Assembly (NCBI GenBank): GCA_964418595.1
Contig: CAYQMF010000023.1
Location: 1-64,000 of the forward strand
Direction: 5' to 3'
Length of the DNA stretch: 64,000 bases
From: CAYQMF01 sp964418595
Lineage (GTDB): Bacteria; Planctomycetota; UBA1135; UBA2386
Position numbers and translations under genes: made by a program. Every line of letters starts with the position of its first letter. Position 1 is the first letter of the stretch. The notes below the pieces were generated by a model. It searched no databases, was not told the DNA's origin, and saw only the letters and a program-made list of their open reading frames with translations. Positions 27,373 through 35,429 of this stretch are shown piece after piece.

Positions 27373-27696
27373 ATGCAACTCAACCACGCAGCGGCCATGA
27401 AGCTGCTCGAGTTCGTGTGCGCGTTCGCCTGGGCAGACCTGAAGGTCAGACAGGCCGAGCGCGACCTTGTCATGCGCATCGTCGGGCGCCTCGGGTTGAG
27501 CCACCGCGACGCGGAGCAGGTGAAGGCCTGGCTCGAGGTCGCGCCCGACGAAGACGACATCGACCCGAGCACGATCCCGCGCGAGCACCGCGAGTTGTTC
27601 CTGCAGCTCGCCGCCGCGGTGGTGGAGAGCGACGGGCAGGTGGCGCCGGTCGAGCGCGACGCGCTCGAGTTGTTCCGCGGGCTGATGGAGCTGTGA
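27373..27696 (+). CDS. TerB-like helical protein
   Basis: 107 residues from ATG 27373 (an ATG at 27337 would add 12 basic residues). The helical text MKLLEFVCAFAWADLKVRQAERDLVMRIV followed later by LQLAAAVVESDGQVAPVERDAL matches the TerB/DjlA acidic helical repeat (A.aDG.v...E...l), a likely metal-binding all-alpha domain. The substrate or partner is unknown. The next gene starts 2 nt after the stop, so the two are co-transcribed. Confidence 0.75.
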   Translation: MQLNHAAAMKLLEFVCAFAWADLKVRQAERDLVMRIVGRLGLSHRDAEQVKAWLEVAPDEDDIDPSTIPREHRELFLQLAAAVVESDGQVAPVERDALELFRGLMEL

Positions 27697-27698
27697 GC

Positions 27699-29336
27699 AT
27701 GCGCGCGCTCCGCGCCGTCGCCGTCGTCGCCCTCTGCTGCGCGGGTGTGCTGCGCGCGCAGGCCGACGCCACGACCGTGCGCGTGTTCGTCTTCGCCGGC
27801 CAGTCGAACATGGAGGGCGCCGACTCGAAGGCGAAGGACATCGCGCGCTTCCCGCCCTTCGCCGGCCTCGACCAGCCGCAACCAAAGGTGCGCTTCGCCT
27901 ACTGCCTCGGCCGCGAGGACAAGCGCAGGTCCGACGGATGGGTGGCGTTGCAGCCGGTCGACGGCATCGTCGGGCCCGAGCTGAGCTTCGCGCGCGAGGT
28001 GACCCGCCACATCAAGGCGCCGATCGCGATCCTCAAGTGTGCGGCCGGCGGCACGCACCTCGGCGGCGACTGGAATCCCGACGCCCCGAGCGGCTTTGCG
28101 ATGTATCCGCTGGCGCTGCGGTTGGTGCGCGACATGCTCGCTGACCTCGACCGCCGCCACGTGCGCTACCGGCTCGAGGGCTTCGTGTGGCATCAGGGCG
28201 AGAACGACATGTTCGACGCCGGCTACATGGCCGCCTATGGGAAGAACCTCGCCAGGTTCCTGCAGTGCTGGCGTCGCGATCTCGACACCCCGAACCTGCG
28301 CTTCTACATCGGCGAGCTGTGCACGAAGACCATCTGGGGCATGGACCTGCGGCCGCGGATGTACGCGATCAGCCGCGGCCAGCGCGAGGTCACCGACGCC
28401 GATCCGCTGGCCGACTACGTGCCGACGTCGCACGTCGGCGTCGAGATCGGCGGGGGTGTCGGCCTCCACTACCACTACGGCACGCTCGGCCAGCTCGAGC
28501 ACGGCGTCAGCCACGCGCACGCCTACCTGCGTAGCCTCGGCATCGAGCCGCGCGTCGCCCGCCCGCTCGCACGGTGGCCGTACGGCAAGGGCAGCGCCGT
28601 GAAGCTCTTCGTGCTCGCGGGCCATCGCAACATGGAGGGCGAGCGCGCCTTCGTGCAGGAGCTGCGGCCGTTGCGTCGCGAAGCGCTCGCGAAGGACGAC
28701 CCGACGATCGCGTTCCGCTACAGCGTCGGCGGCGGCTGCGCGGTGTCCGACGGGTGGGAGCCGCTGGGCCCCGCGGGTCTCCATGACACGTTCGGGCCGG
28801 AGGTCAGCTTCGGCGCCGCGCTCCGCGCCAAGCGCGTCGCCAACGTCGCCATCGCCAAGTTCACGCACAGCGGCACCCAACTCGTCGACTGGACGCCCGA
28901 GGGCAGCGAAGCCGAGAGCCGCAACGTGTATCCTGCGTTCGTCGCGTTCGTGCGCGGCGCGATCGCCGATCTGACTGCGCGCGGCCACGAGGTGGAGCTG
29001 GCCGGCGTCTTCTATCACGTCGCCGAGAACGACATGTCGTTCGGGCCGTACCGCAAGCGCGCTGCCGCGCACCTCGGGTCGCTCATCGCAGCGAGTCGGA
29101 AGGATCTCGCCCTGCCCGCGCTGCCGTGGTTCGTGACCCAGCAGGCGCCGACCGATCACCAGGATGTCAATGCCATCGACGTGACTGCCGATCTCGAGAA
29201 ACTCGCGGCTGGAGAGGAAGACGTCGTACACGTGAAGGCCTTCGAACTGCCGGGGCGCGAGGAGCAACTGGTGCTCACGACGGCGGGGATCGTCGCGCTG
29301 GGGGAGGTGATGGCGGCGAGGTACCTTGATCGGTAG
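27699..29336 (+). CDS. Secreted protein with two SASA (sialate O-acetylesterase) domains, second one degenerate
   Basis: 545 residues with a signal peptide (LCCAGVLRA, then Gln). Domain 1 (about 28-290) has the SGNH-like signature VFAGQSNMEG with Ser36 and the His-containing WHQGENDMFDAGY block. Domain 2 (about 300-540) repeats the fold, LFVLAGHRNMEG and YHVAENDMSFGPY, but its nucleophile Ser is Arg (about residue 310) and the HQGE Gln-Gly is Val-Ala, so only domain 1 should be an active carbohydrate esterase. It would remove acetyl groups from exopolysaccharide sugars outside the cell. Located directly after the TerB-like gene. Confidence 0.88.
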   Translation: MRALRAVAVVALCCAGVLRAQADATTVRVFVFAGQSNMEGADSKAKDIARFPPFAGLDQPQPKVRFAYCLGREDKRRSDGWVALQPVDGIVGPELSFAREVTRHIKAPIAILKCAAGGTHLGGDWNPDAPSGFAMYPLALRLVRDMLADLDRRHVRYRLEGFVWHQGENDMFDAGYMAAYGKNLARFLQCWRRDLDTPNLRFYIGELCTKTIWGMDLRPRMYAISRGQREVTDADPLADYVPTSHVGVEIGGGVGLHYHYGTLGQLEHGVSHAHAYLRSLGIEPRVARPLARWPYGKGSAVKLFVLAGHRNMEGERAFVQELRPLRREALAKDDPTIAFRYSVGGGCAVSDGWEPLGPAGLHDTFGPEVSFGAALRAKRVANVAIAKFTHSGTQLVDWTPEGSEAESRNVYPAFVAFVRGAIADLTARGHEVELAGVFYHVAENDMSFGPYRKRAAAHLGSLIAASRKDLALPALPWFVTQQAPTDHQDVNAIDVTADLEKLAAGEEDVVHVKAFELPGREEQLVLTTAGIVALGEVMAARYLDR

Positions 29337-29357
29337 CGACGGGACGGCCAGTCGGCC

Positions 29358-30626
29358 CTACACCTTCAGGTGTCGCACCGCGGCGTCGGCGATGGCGACG
29401 TCGAAGTCCTCGTCGTCGAAGTCCACGGGCATCCAGTCGCTCGCCTCCTCGTGCCGCTCGTGCGTCGGATCCGCCAAGGCGGCGCGCAGCTCTTCGTAGC
29501 CCCAGGGACCGCCGCAATCCTCCGGCGGACAGCTCCGCCGCCCGCCGGTGCAGGATGCTGACGGGCATGCTTCGGCACGAACCTCCTCCACGAGGATGTC
29601 GTGGCACCACCCGTCGCCGAAGTCGTACTCGTACACGAGGCGCGACCCCTTGCCGGCCGCCAGCGATTGCAGCTCCACGCTGCGGCTGTCTTCGCCGATC
29701 GGGTCGCAGTCGAAGGGCGGCGCGAACGAGCGCCGGCCGACGCGGAACGCGTGCAGGTGGGAGTCGGTCCAGCCGAACGCGAGCTGCAGCACCTCGTGCA
29801 GGGCAGGGAGCAGGATGTCGGCAGGCACGAGGATGCGACGCCAGACCGGTGGCTTCACGTCGCGAAGGGTGACCTTGAGCTGGAAGGTGCGCGCGTCGCG
29901 GCGCGAGCGTCGCCCGCCCTTCGCCGGCGCACGGCGCGCTCCGGGCTTGCGAGCGCGGCTGGCGGCAGGCTGCGGGGCACCTTCGAGTGCATCTGCGAAC
30001 GCCACCTCCATTGCCTGCGCCATCATCTCCGACTTCGAGATGCCCGCGATCGCCAGCGTGCTGAGGGCCTCGATCATCTCCGTGACGCCCTTGCGCCGTC
30101 GCATGGTCGGCGTCTCGAGCGCAGCGCACAGGACGAACGCACCGGGATGGGGGTCGCCTGCGATCGCGGGTGACAGGAAGACCGCCCCGTCTTCGTCGAC
30201 GGTGCAAGCGAACACGAGCTGTACCAAGTTCGATTCCACCCGCGCCAGCTCGCGGAGGACCGCGTGCTGGCTCGCGTCGATCCTCACGCCCACGCTCCCT
30301 GGCTCCAGGGAACCGCGCAGCACGCCGAGGTCGGCGGCGGTGTCTTCCCACCCCGTGATCGACCCTGCGGCCTCGCACACCGGGCATGCGAAGTCCACGG
30401 TGGGTGGGACTTCGCGGCGGCGGACGACGAGCAGACCCGCGCAGCGCCGCCGACCGGGGCGCATGGGGCACGCGACCGGCGTCCGCCGCGTCTTGCCCGC
30501 CGGCGCGAGCGAGCCGAAGCGTGCGAGATCGACGTACATCGCGAGGCGGTCGTCGCGGGATGAGGGTCGCGCATCCGCCCGAACCGCGAGATCGAGGAGG
30601 TGGACGGACAGGGACCGCGGCGGCAT
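29358..30626 (-). CDS. pRiA4b ORF-3-like protein with N-terminal Cys-containing region
   Basis: 422 residues. The C-terminal half (about 250-420) is the pRiA4b ORF-3-like fold: LKVTLRDVKPPVWRRILVPAD, LHEVLQLAFGWTDSHLHAF, YEYDFGDGWCHDI and CPPEDCGGPWGYEELRAAL, all in the normal order. The N-terminal half has a zinc-like cluster CPMRPGRRRCAGLL and CPVCEAAGS. Family members are often linked to mobile elements or plasmids, but the function is not known. There are no mobile-element ends nearby. It converges with the SASA gene and is divergent from 30753. Confidence 0.85.
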   Translation of the reverse strand: MPPRSLSVHLLDLAVRADARPSSRDDRLAMYVDLARFGSLAPAGKTRRTPVACPMRPGRRRCAGLLVVRRREVPPTVDFACPVCEAAGSITGWEDTAADLGVLRGSLEPGSVGVRIDASQHAVLRELARVESNLVQLVFACTVDEDGAVFLSPAIAGDPHPGAFVLCAALETPTMRRRKGVTEMIEALSTLAIAGISKSEMMAQAMEVAFADALEGAPQPAASRARKPGARRAPAKGGRRSRRDARTFQLKVTLRDVKPPVWRRILVPADILLPALHEVLQLAFGWTDSHLHAFRVGRRSFAPPFDCDPIGEDSRSVELQSLAAGKGSRLVYEYDFGDGWCHDILVEEVRAEACPSASCTGGRRSCPPEDCGGPWGYEELRAALADPTHERHEEASDWMPVDFDDEDFDVAIADAAVRHLKV

Positions 30627-30752
30627 GGGTTGCAAGGGTCGCGGATCTTCGCGACGGCCGCAAGACTCAGCGAGGCTCGCATCGCCGGCGGTCGCAACGG
30701 CGAACACATCGTCATGCCCCGGTGGTATCGTCCCTGCGCAGCGAGCCCGACC

Positions 30753-31133
30753 ATGCCTGACGAACTCTTCCAACACTTCGGTCAGAAACAGGACTCCTGG
30801 GAGCTGCTCAATCGCCATGGCGCCGACCTCGCCGCGCGCGCGGCGGCGTTCGCTGCCCAGCACCCCGACGTCGAAGTCGCCGGCGTCATCACCACCGAGG
30901 ACGCGAGCGAGGGCGCGCTCATGCGCAAATCGTCGCCGCACGTCGTCGCCGAGCGGCCGGGCCTGTGGGTGGGCCTCGTGCCGATGGTGCATCTCCACGA
31001 CGTGCTCGAGAAGAATGCCCCGCACATGTTGCGCTGGCTCGAGGGCATCGAGTGGTCGCCGGTGCGGCGTTTGACGGTGGTGGCGTTCACCAAGGACGGC
31101 GTGCGCGGGGGAATGGTGCCGTATCCGAAGTGA
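30753..31133 (+). CDS. Conserved-looking hypothetical cytoplasmic protein
   Basis: 126 residues starting MPDELFQHFGQKQDSWELLNR. Mixed alpha/beta, with the stretches PDVEVAGVITTEDASEGALM and LVPMVHLHDVLEKNAPHMLRWL. No family is recognised and no signal peptide or membrane segment is present. It is 10 nt before the next membrane-protein gene in the same direction, so they may form an operon. Confidence 0.6.
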   Translation: MPDELFQHFGQKQDSWELLNRHGADLAARAAAFAAQHPDVEVAGVITTEDASEGALMRKSSPHVVAERPGLWVGLVPMVHLHDVLEKNAPHMLRWLEGIEWSPVRRLTVVAFTKDGVRGGMVPYPK

Positions 31134-31143
31134 GGTGGCGGTG

Positions 31144-31698
31144 ATGCCATCCCCCGTCCCCAGCTTCGCTCGCCGCCTGTTCCTGTTGGTGGGTGCGTTG
31201 GGCGTCACGGGCGCTCTCGCCGCCTTCGCCACCCACCTCGCGTTCGGCGCACCCTGGGGTTGGACCCCCGGCGCGGTGTTCTTCGCCTTCGCCGTGCGCG
31301 TCGTCGGCGTCGAGTTCCAGCTTCTCGCCGTCGCGTTCGCGTGGGTGCAGGCCCCGCTGCACGCTGCCAATCCGCCCGGCAGCCGGCGCCGTGTGCGCGC
31401 GACCTTCCTTCTCCGCTGCGCGATCCTCCTCGCTTGCATCGCCATGACGGCCATCCCGGTGCTCCTCGGCGTCGCGACGGGATGGACCGCCACCGCGGTG
31501 CTCGCCGCGATCGTGATCTGGCTCGTCGGCATCGAGACCGACCTGCTACCAGGGCTGCTCGTGTTCCTCGCCGAACGCCGGGCAGCTGGCGCCGCGGCGC
31601 CGGCCTCGTCGTTGTGGTTCACGGACGTCGGCGAGGAGCGTCGAAGGCGCCTCGCGCGCTTCCACGCGGAGACGGAGGACAACCCGACGCTGCGGTAG
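31144..31698 (+). CDS. Four-helix integral membrane protein, unknown
   Basis: 184 residues with four hydrophobic segments: about 12-32 (LFLLVGALGVTGALAAFATHL), 40-63, 88-108 and 112-136. The C-terminal tail is Arg-rich and cytoplasmic by the positive-inside rule. A GTG 9 nt upstream is an alternative start. No family recognised. It follows the hypothetical gene at 30753 closely. Confidence 0.6.
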   Translation: MPSPVPSFARRLFLLVGALGVTGALAAFATHLAFGAPWGWTPGAVFFAFAVRVVGVEFQLLAVAFAWVQAPLHAANPPGSRRRVRATFLLRCAILLACIAMTAIPVLLGVATGWTATAVLAAIVIWLVGIETDLLPGLLVFLAERRAAGAAAPASSLWFTDVGEERRRRLARFHAETEDNPTLR

Positions 31699-31783
31699 GG
31701 AAACGAGGGTCCGCGCGCAGTCGCTGCCACGTCGGCGTGGTCGTTGCCTTGCGCGCGCGACGACATCCTGAAACCATGTGACC

Positions 31784-32443
31784 ATGAACGGTCTCAACGC
31801 CACGTTCGACGCCGACCCGCTGGGCTTCATCGAGAACCGCGCCGTCAACAACCTGACCTGGTTCCGCCGCGCCATCCTTCCCGAGAACGGTGCGACGCTC
31901 GGCATGCTCAACAACGCGGTGAACGCCGCGAAGGCCGCCAACGTCGACCTCCGACCCGTCGACGCGAACACGGCCGAGTTCAACCTCGTCGGCGGCGGTG
32001 GTCTCGTCGGGGACGCGCCGATCGCGGCCTACTGGTGCCCGTTCCTCCAGGGCCCCGGGCTGCCGGGCTGGGTCGACATCGAGAAGCTGAGTCCGCGGCG
32101 CAAGTTCGTGTTCACTGCGGCGATGAACGGCTGCCGTCTCGTCGTGACGGATTGCTCGCCGAGCCACTTCCGCGTCTATCACAACCAGCACCCCGACGGC
32201 GGCGACGCCGAGGCCAACCGCATCTGGCAGCTCATCGCCGCGCAGGGCCACCCGATCGTCGGTCACTTCGGCTACGACGAGTATGGCCTCGTCGGTGGAG
32301 TCCCGGCCGCGCCCAATGCCTTCAACTTCCTCTACTACCGCAATTCCGGCTGGGCGTTCGTGTCGCAGCCGCAGACCTTCGACATGGTCACGCTCGCAGT
32401 GACGCGCCTGCCGGGCCGCGCGATGATGCGCTCGATCCAGTGA
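31784..32443 (+). CDS. Hypothetical protein with CNF-like Cys-His motif (possible deamidase)
   Basis: 219 residues, no signal peptide. Central feature: AAMNGC (Cys117) followed 16 residues later by a His in FRVYHNQHPDGGD (His133). In CNF, BLF1 and CheD-type deamidases the catalytic pair is an LSGC cysteine and a histidine about 12-16 residues later, so this could be a papain-like deamidase. The sequence is otherwise unknown. The start ATG is 6 nt after a GTG in the same frame. The stop overlaps the PhyH gene start (GTGA), so both are made together. Function is a guess. Confidence 0.55.
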   Translation: MNGLNATFDADPLGFIENRAVNNLTWFRRAILPENGATLGMLNNAVNAAKAANVDLRPVDANTAEFNLVGGGGLVGDAPIAAYWCPFLQGPGLPGWVDIEKLSPRRKFVFTAAMNGCRLVVTDCSPSHFRVYHNQHPDGGDAEANRIWQLIAAQGHPIVGHFGYDEYGLVGGVPAAPNAFNFLYYRNSGWAFVSQPQTFDMVTLAVTRLPGRAMMRSIQ

Positions 32444-33159
32444 GCGGCGGAGTGGACGAGGCGGCAAGGACGCTGTCCTTCGTCCGCGACGTCGACGAAC
32501 ATGGCTTCGCCATCGTCGAAGGCCTCCTGCCGCCGGATGCGCTCACGCCACTCTTCGCCGCGTTCGCGACCCTCGCCGACGCACCCGGTCGCCGCGACGC
32601 GTTGCAGCTCGACGCCGTGCGCGCGCTGGCAGACCATCCGGCCGTACGCGCCGTCGTCGAGGTCGTGCTCGGCCGGTGTGCCTTCCCCGTGCGCGCCACG
32701 CTGTTCGACAAGACGCCGACCGCCAACTGGCTCGTCGCCTGGCACCAGGACACGACGATTCCCCTCCGTGCCCGGCGCGAGCACCCCGGCTTCACGGCGT
32801 GGTCGACGAAGGACGGCGTCGTCCAGGCGCGCCCACCCGCCGGCGTGCTCGAAGCCATGCTCGCGGTCCGCGTCGACCTCGACGGCAGCGACATGACGCG
32901 TGGCCCGCTGCGCGTGGTGCCGGGATCGCATCGACACGGGATCCTGACGGCCGACGCGCTGCAGGCGCTCGTGCGGGCGGGGCCGCAGGTCGCGTGTGTC
33001 GTCCCCGCCGGCGGCGCGGTGCTGATGCGGCCGCTGGTGGTGCATGCGTCGTCGCGGACGACGGCTCCGGGGCACCGGCGGGTGGTGCACATGGAGTTCG
33101 CGGCGGGGGAGTTGCCGGGGGGAATGGAGTGGTGGGAAGGCCGGCTGAGGGTGTGGTGA
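32440..33159 (+). CDS. Phytanoyl-CoA dioxygenase (PhyH) family protein
   Basis: 239 residues from a GTG that overlaps the upstream stop. The Fe(II)/2-oxoglutarate double-stranded beta-helix core is complete: the metal triad is His102 and Asp104 in AWHQDTTIP, then the distal His202 in LVVHASSRT, and Arg (about 213) in APGHRRVVH for 2-oxoglutarate. The family hydroxylates small molecules or lipids; the substrate is not predictable. It is coupled to the CNF-like gene. No signs of decay. Confidence 0.85.
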   Translation: MSGGVDEAARTLSFVRDVDEHGFAIVEGLLPPDALTPLFAAFATLADAPGRRDALQLDAVRALADHPAVRAVVEVVLGRCAFPVRATLFDKTPTANWLVAWHQDTTIPLRARREHPGFTAWSTKDGVVQARPPAGVLEAMLAVRVDLDGSDMTRGPLRVVPGSHRHGILTADALQALVRAGPQVACVVPAGGAVLMRPLVVHASSRTTAPGHRRVVHMEFAAGELPGGMEWWEGRLRVW

Positions 33160-33263
33160 GGGGGATCGCAGAGGCCGGGGTCGCGGTGGCCCTTGACCTC
33201 GAGCCCACGAACTTGCTCCAATCCACTCATCGCACCTCTACCTCGCGATCCTCGGAGACTCCC

Positions 33264-33692
33264 ATGCGCATTGGACTCCTTCCCGGACAGGCGGAAGCAC
33301 TCCGCGCCGCCTACGCTGAGCAACGGCGACGTCTGACTCGTCGAGGCCTCTTCCTGGCGGTGGGCTCATCGGCGTTCGCCGGGGCCTGCGGCTTCGCGGC
33401 AGGGAACGCCACGGCTTCTCCATCCCCGCCGACGAGCATGCGGATTCATGGCATCGCGCTGGGTCCGCTGGAAGACCTCCGGCAGCACGCCATGCACATC
33501 GCCGCCGCTCTGGAGGCGACGCCATCCGACCCCGTGCTCGGCGTTGCGTACCAGCGTTTGGTGTCCCTTTCCCTGACGCGGGTAGAGGACGAGGAGCTCG
33601 CCCGACGCCTTGCCACGCTCGCCGCACTTCCGGGAATGCCGGACCACATCGTCGAAGGTGGAGCCTTGCTGCGTGCCGCGCGCAAGCGCTGA
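33264..33692 (+). CDS. Cassette copy 1, gene A: Tat-type membrane-anchored protein
   Basis: 142 residues. The first residues MRIGLLPGQAEALRAAY are nearly the same as in the paralogue at 37645. They are followed by a twin-arginine motif, TRRGLFLAVG, and a hydrophobic anchor (about 27-46), so export by the Tat system is likely. A short helical domain follows (PLEDLRQHAMHIAAALEA). Unknown family. It is the first gene of an A-B-C set; gene B begins 6 nt after its stop. A TTGACC at 33193 may be part of the promoter. Confidence 0.65.
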   Translation: MRIGLLPGQAEALRAAYAEQRRRLTRRGLFLAVGSSAFAGACGFAAGNATASPSPPTSMRIHGIALGPLEDLRQHAMHIAAALEATPSDPVLGVAYQRLVSLSLTRVEDEELARRLATLAALPGMPDHIVEGGALLRAARKR

Positions 33693-33698
33693 CTACCC

Positions 33699-33944
33699 AT
33701 GACGATCGTCGTCGACCCCAACCCGGCGATCGAAGGCCAACCGGCGACGGTTACGGTCAGTGGACCTGGGCCGTACTACTGGAGAGTTGCGGGCCATCCG
33801 TGGGAGGAGATCCCCATCGATGAGGAGAGCGGCGCTGGCCGCATCACACTGCCCGCAGGTTCGGGGGGCGGAGTGCTCGATATCTCCGATCGGAGACACC
33901 CGACGCCTGACCAGAGTGAAACCCTCGTGAACTCGACGGACTGA
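33699..33944 (+). CDS. Cassette copy 1, gene B: small Ig-like beta protein
   Basis: 81 residues, no signal peptide. The beginning IVVDPNPAIEGQPATVTVSG is similar to gene B of copy 2 (SPNPPVEGQAATVTV), and both end in STD. The strand pattern suggests one Ig-like domain. Unknown family. It lies between genes A and C with gaps of 6 and 14 nt, so translation is likely coupled. A possible cytoplasmic chaperone or a component exported with A or C; this is speculation. Confidence 0.6.
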   Translation: MTIVVDPNPAIEGQPATVTVSGPGPYYWRVAGHPWEEIPIDEESGAGRITLPAGSGGGVLDISDRRHPTPDQSETLVNSTD

Positions 33945-33958
33945 CGGAAGGACCGACC

Positions 33959-35038
33959 ATGCGCATCCTCATGCTCTCGTGCTTGCCTCTCGTGATCGGA
34001 GTTGTTGTGTCGGCTCAGGATGTCGTCGTGCCAGGCAACCGTGCTGGCTCGGATGGCAGCAGCGGGGGCGCGTTCCCCGGGGCCGAACAGCGCTTCCAGA
34101 TGCAGGTGATGCTGGACGGTGGTGCGCTGCAGTCCGCGGCGAACCGTTCGCTTACGTCAGTGTCGTTCCGCCGTGACGGGCAGCATCCCGGGTCGCAGCA
34201 GGGAGGGCGTGCATCGTTGCGCGTGCGGTTGTCCACGCCATCGTTCCCCGCGAGCAACGCAGGTCCAACCTTCACCGCAAACCATGGCACGAACGTGCAG
34301 GACGTGTTCAGCGGCGAGATCGCGATGCCAGCGTCCCCGGCGCTCGGATCCCGCAACGGCGCGACGTGGGCGACACCCGACGCCATCGTGATCGGGTTCG
34401 CGGCCCCATTCGCCTATGCGGGCGGCACGCTCTGCGTCGATGTCGCCGGTACGCCGGTCGTCGGCGCGACCACCCCTTGGTGGCGCATTGACGCCGAGGT
34501 CCACACGCACGACGCGAGCGTGCAGGCGCTCGGCGTCGCGTGCGACCCGTTCGCCGACGCTGTGGCGTCACGCAACACGCTTCTTCCGGGCGGGTCGCTC
34601 GACCTGCTTTGCGCCGGTCCCCGCAACTCGACGGGCGTCCTGATGATCGCGGCCTCCGCATTACCGCAGCCCGTCGATCTTGCCTTCCTCGGCGCACCCG
34701 GTTGCTTCGCGGGCCTCGCACCCGCCGCGACCTTGAGCACGCTCGTGAGTGGGGGCCCCGCTTCGGTCTTCGCGGATGCCAACATCACGATCCAACTGCC
34801 CGCTGCGTCCTGGATCGCGGGCGGTCGGCTGCACGCCCAGTGGGCGGTGTTTCCCAATCCGCGGAATGCCGCGCTACTGTCAACCAGCCGTGTCCTCGAC
34901 CTCGGGATCGCGTCGGCGCCCTCACCGCTTCCGGGCGTCCTGGTGAGGTCGGGGCCCCTGGATGCCGTGCAGCCTTGGCCCGCGCTCGGACGCGTGTATC
35001 CGCAGTTGTTGCCGGTGCTGAGGCTCACGTTCCAGTAG
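33959..35038 (+). CDS. Cassette copy 1, gene C: secreted beta-rich protein
   Basis: 359 residues with a signal peptide (LPLVIGVVVSA, then Gln) and a GGAAGGA ribosome site just upstream. The mature part begins DVVVPGNRAGSDGSSGGAFPG and contains FPASNAGPTFTANHGT and FLGAPGCFAGLAPAATL. The end, SWIAGGRLHAQWAVFPNP, shares the C-terminal module seen in other exported proteins here. Its paralogue at 38407 has exactly the same length. Predicted secreted or outer-envelope protein; function unknown. Confidence 0.7.
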   Translation: MRILMLSCLPLVIGVVVSAQDVVVPGNRAGSDGSSGGAFPGAEQRFQMQVMLDGGALQSAANRSLTSVSFRRDGQHPGSQQGGRASLRVRLSTPSFPASNAGPTFTANHGTNVQDVFSGEIAMPASPALGSRNGATWATPDAIVIGFAAPFAYAGGTLCVDVAGTPVVGATTPWWRIDAEVHTHDASVQALGVACDPFADAVASRNTLLPGGSLDLLCAGPRNSTGVLMIAASALPQPVDLAFLGAPGCFAGLAPAATLSTLVSGGPASVFADANITIQLPAASWIAGGRLHAQWAVFPNPRNAALLSTSRVLDLGIASAPSPLPGVLVRSGPLDAVQPWPALGRVYPQLLPVLRLTFQ

Positions 35039-35052
35039 CGTTCCGCCGGGCC

Positions 35053-35250
35053 ATGCTCGGGTACGTCGCCAACACCCACCCCGACTGGTTCGACTTCCTC
35101 GCGCGTCGGCGAACCTGGGACGAGGTCAACTTCTGGAGTCCTTCCGACTACTACGCCTTCCGCGGCGAGCCCGGCAGCCCGTTTTTCTTCCGGCTCAAGG
35201 CGCCACGCACCGCGATTGGCGGCTTCGGGATCGGGTGGGGTGAGATCCGC
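35053..35250 (+). pseudogene. Remnant of an HNH endonuclease N-terminal domain
   Basis: From an ATG the frame reads MLGYVANTHPDWFDFLARR, DEVNFWSPSDYY and PFFFRLKAPRTAIGGFG, the N-terminal part of a family of putative restriction HNH endonucleases. The rest of the domain and the catalytic HNH are missing; the following residues (GRGRSASVPCGTVRN) do not resemble the family, although the frame stays open. The gap 35039-35429 otherwise holds nothing recognisable. It is a broken gene, perhaps left by a mobile element. Confidence 0.65.
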
Positions 35251-35429
35251 GCCAAGGGTCGAGGCAGGTCCGCCAGTGTGCCTTGCGGAACCGTTCGTAA
35301 CGCCATTCGATCACAGCTCGATCGGGGCGCTGGTGCGCGCGGGGAGAGGGTACGCGTCGAGGACCTCGTCGCGAAAGCGGTCCTGATGGCAGCGGGACAA
35401 GCGTGGGCGGCGACTACAACTCCGCCCCC

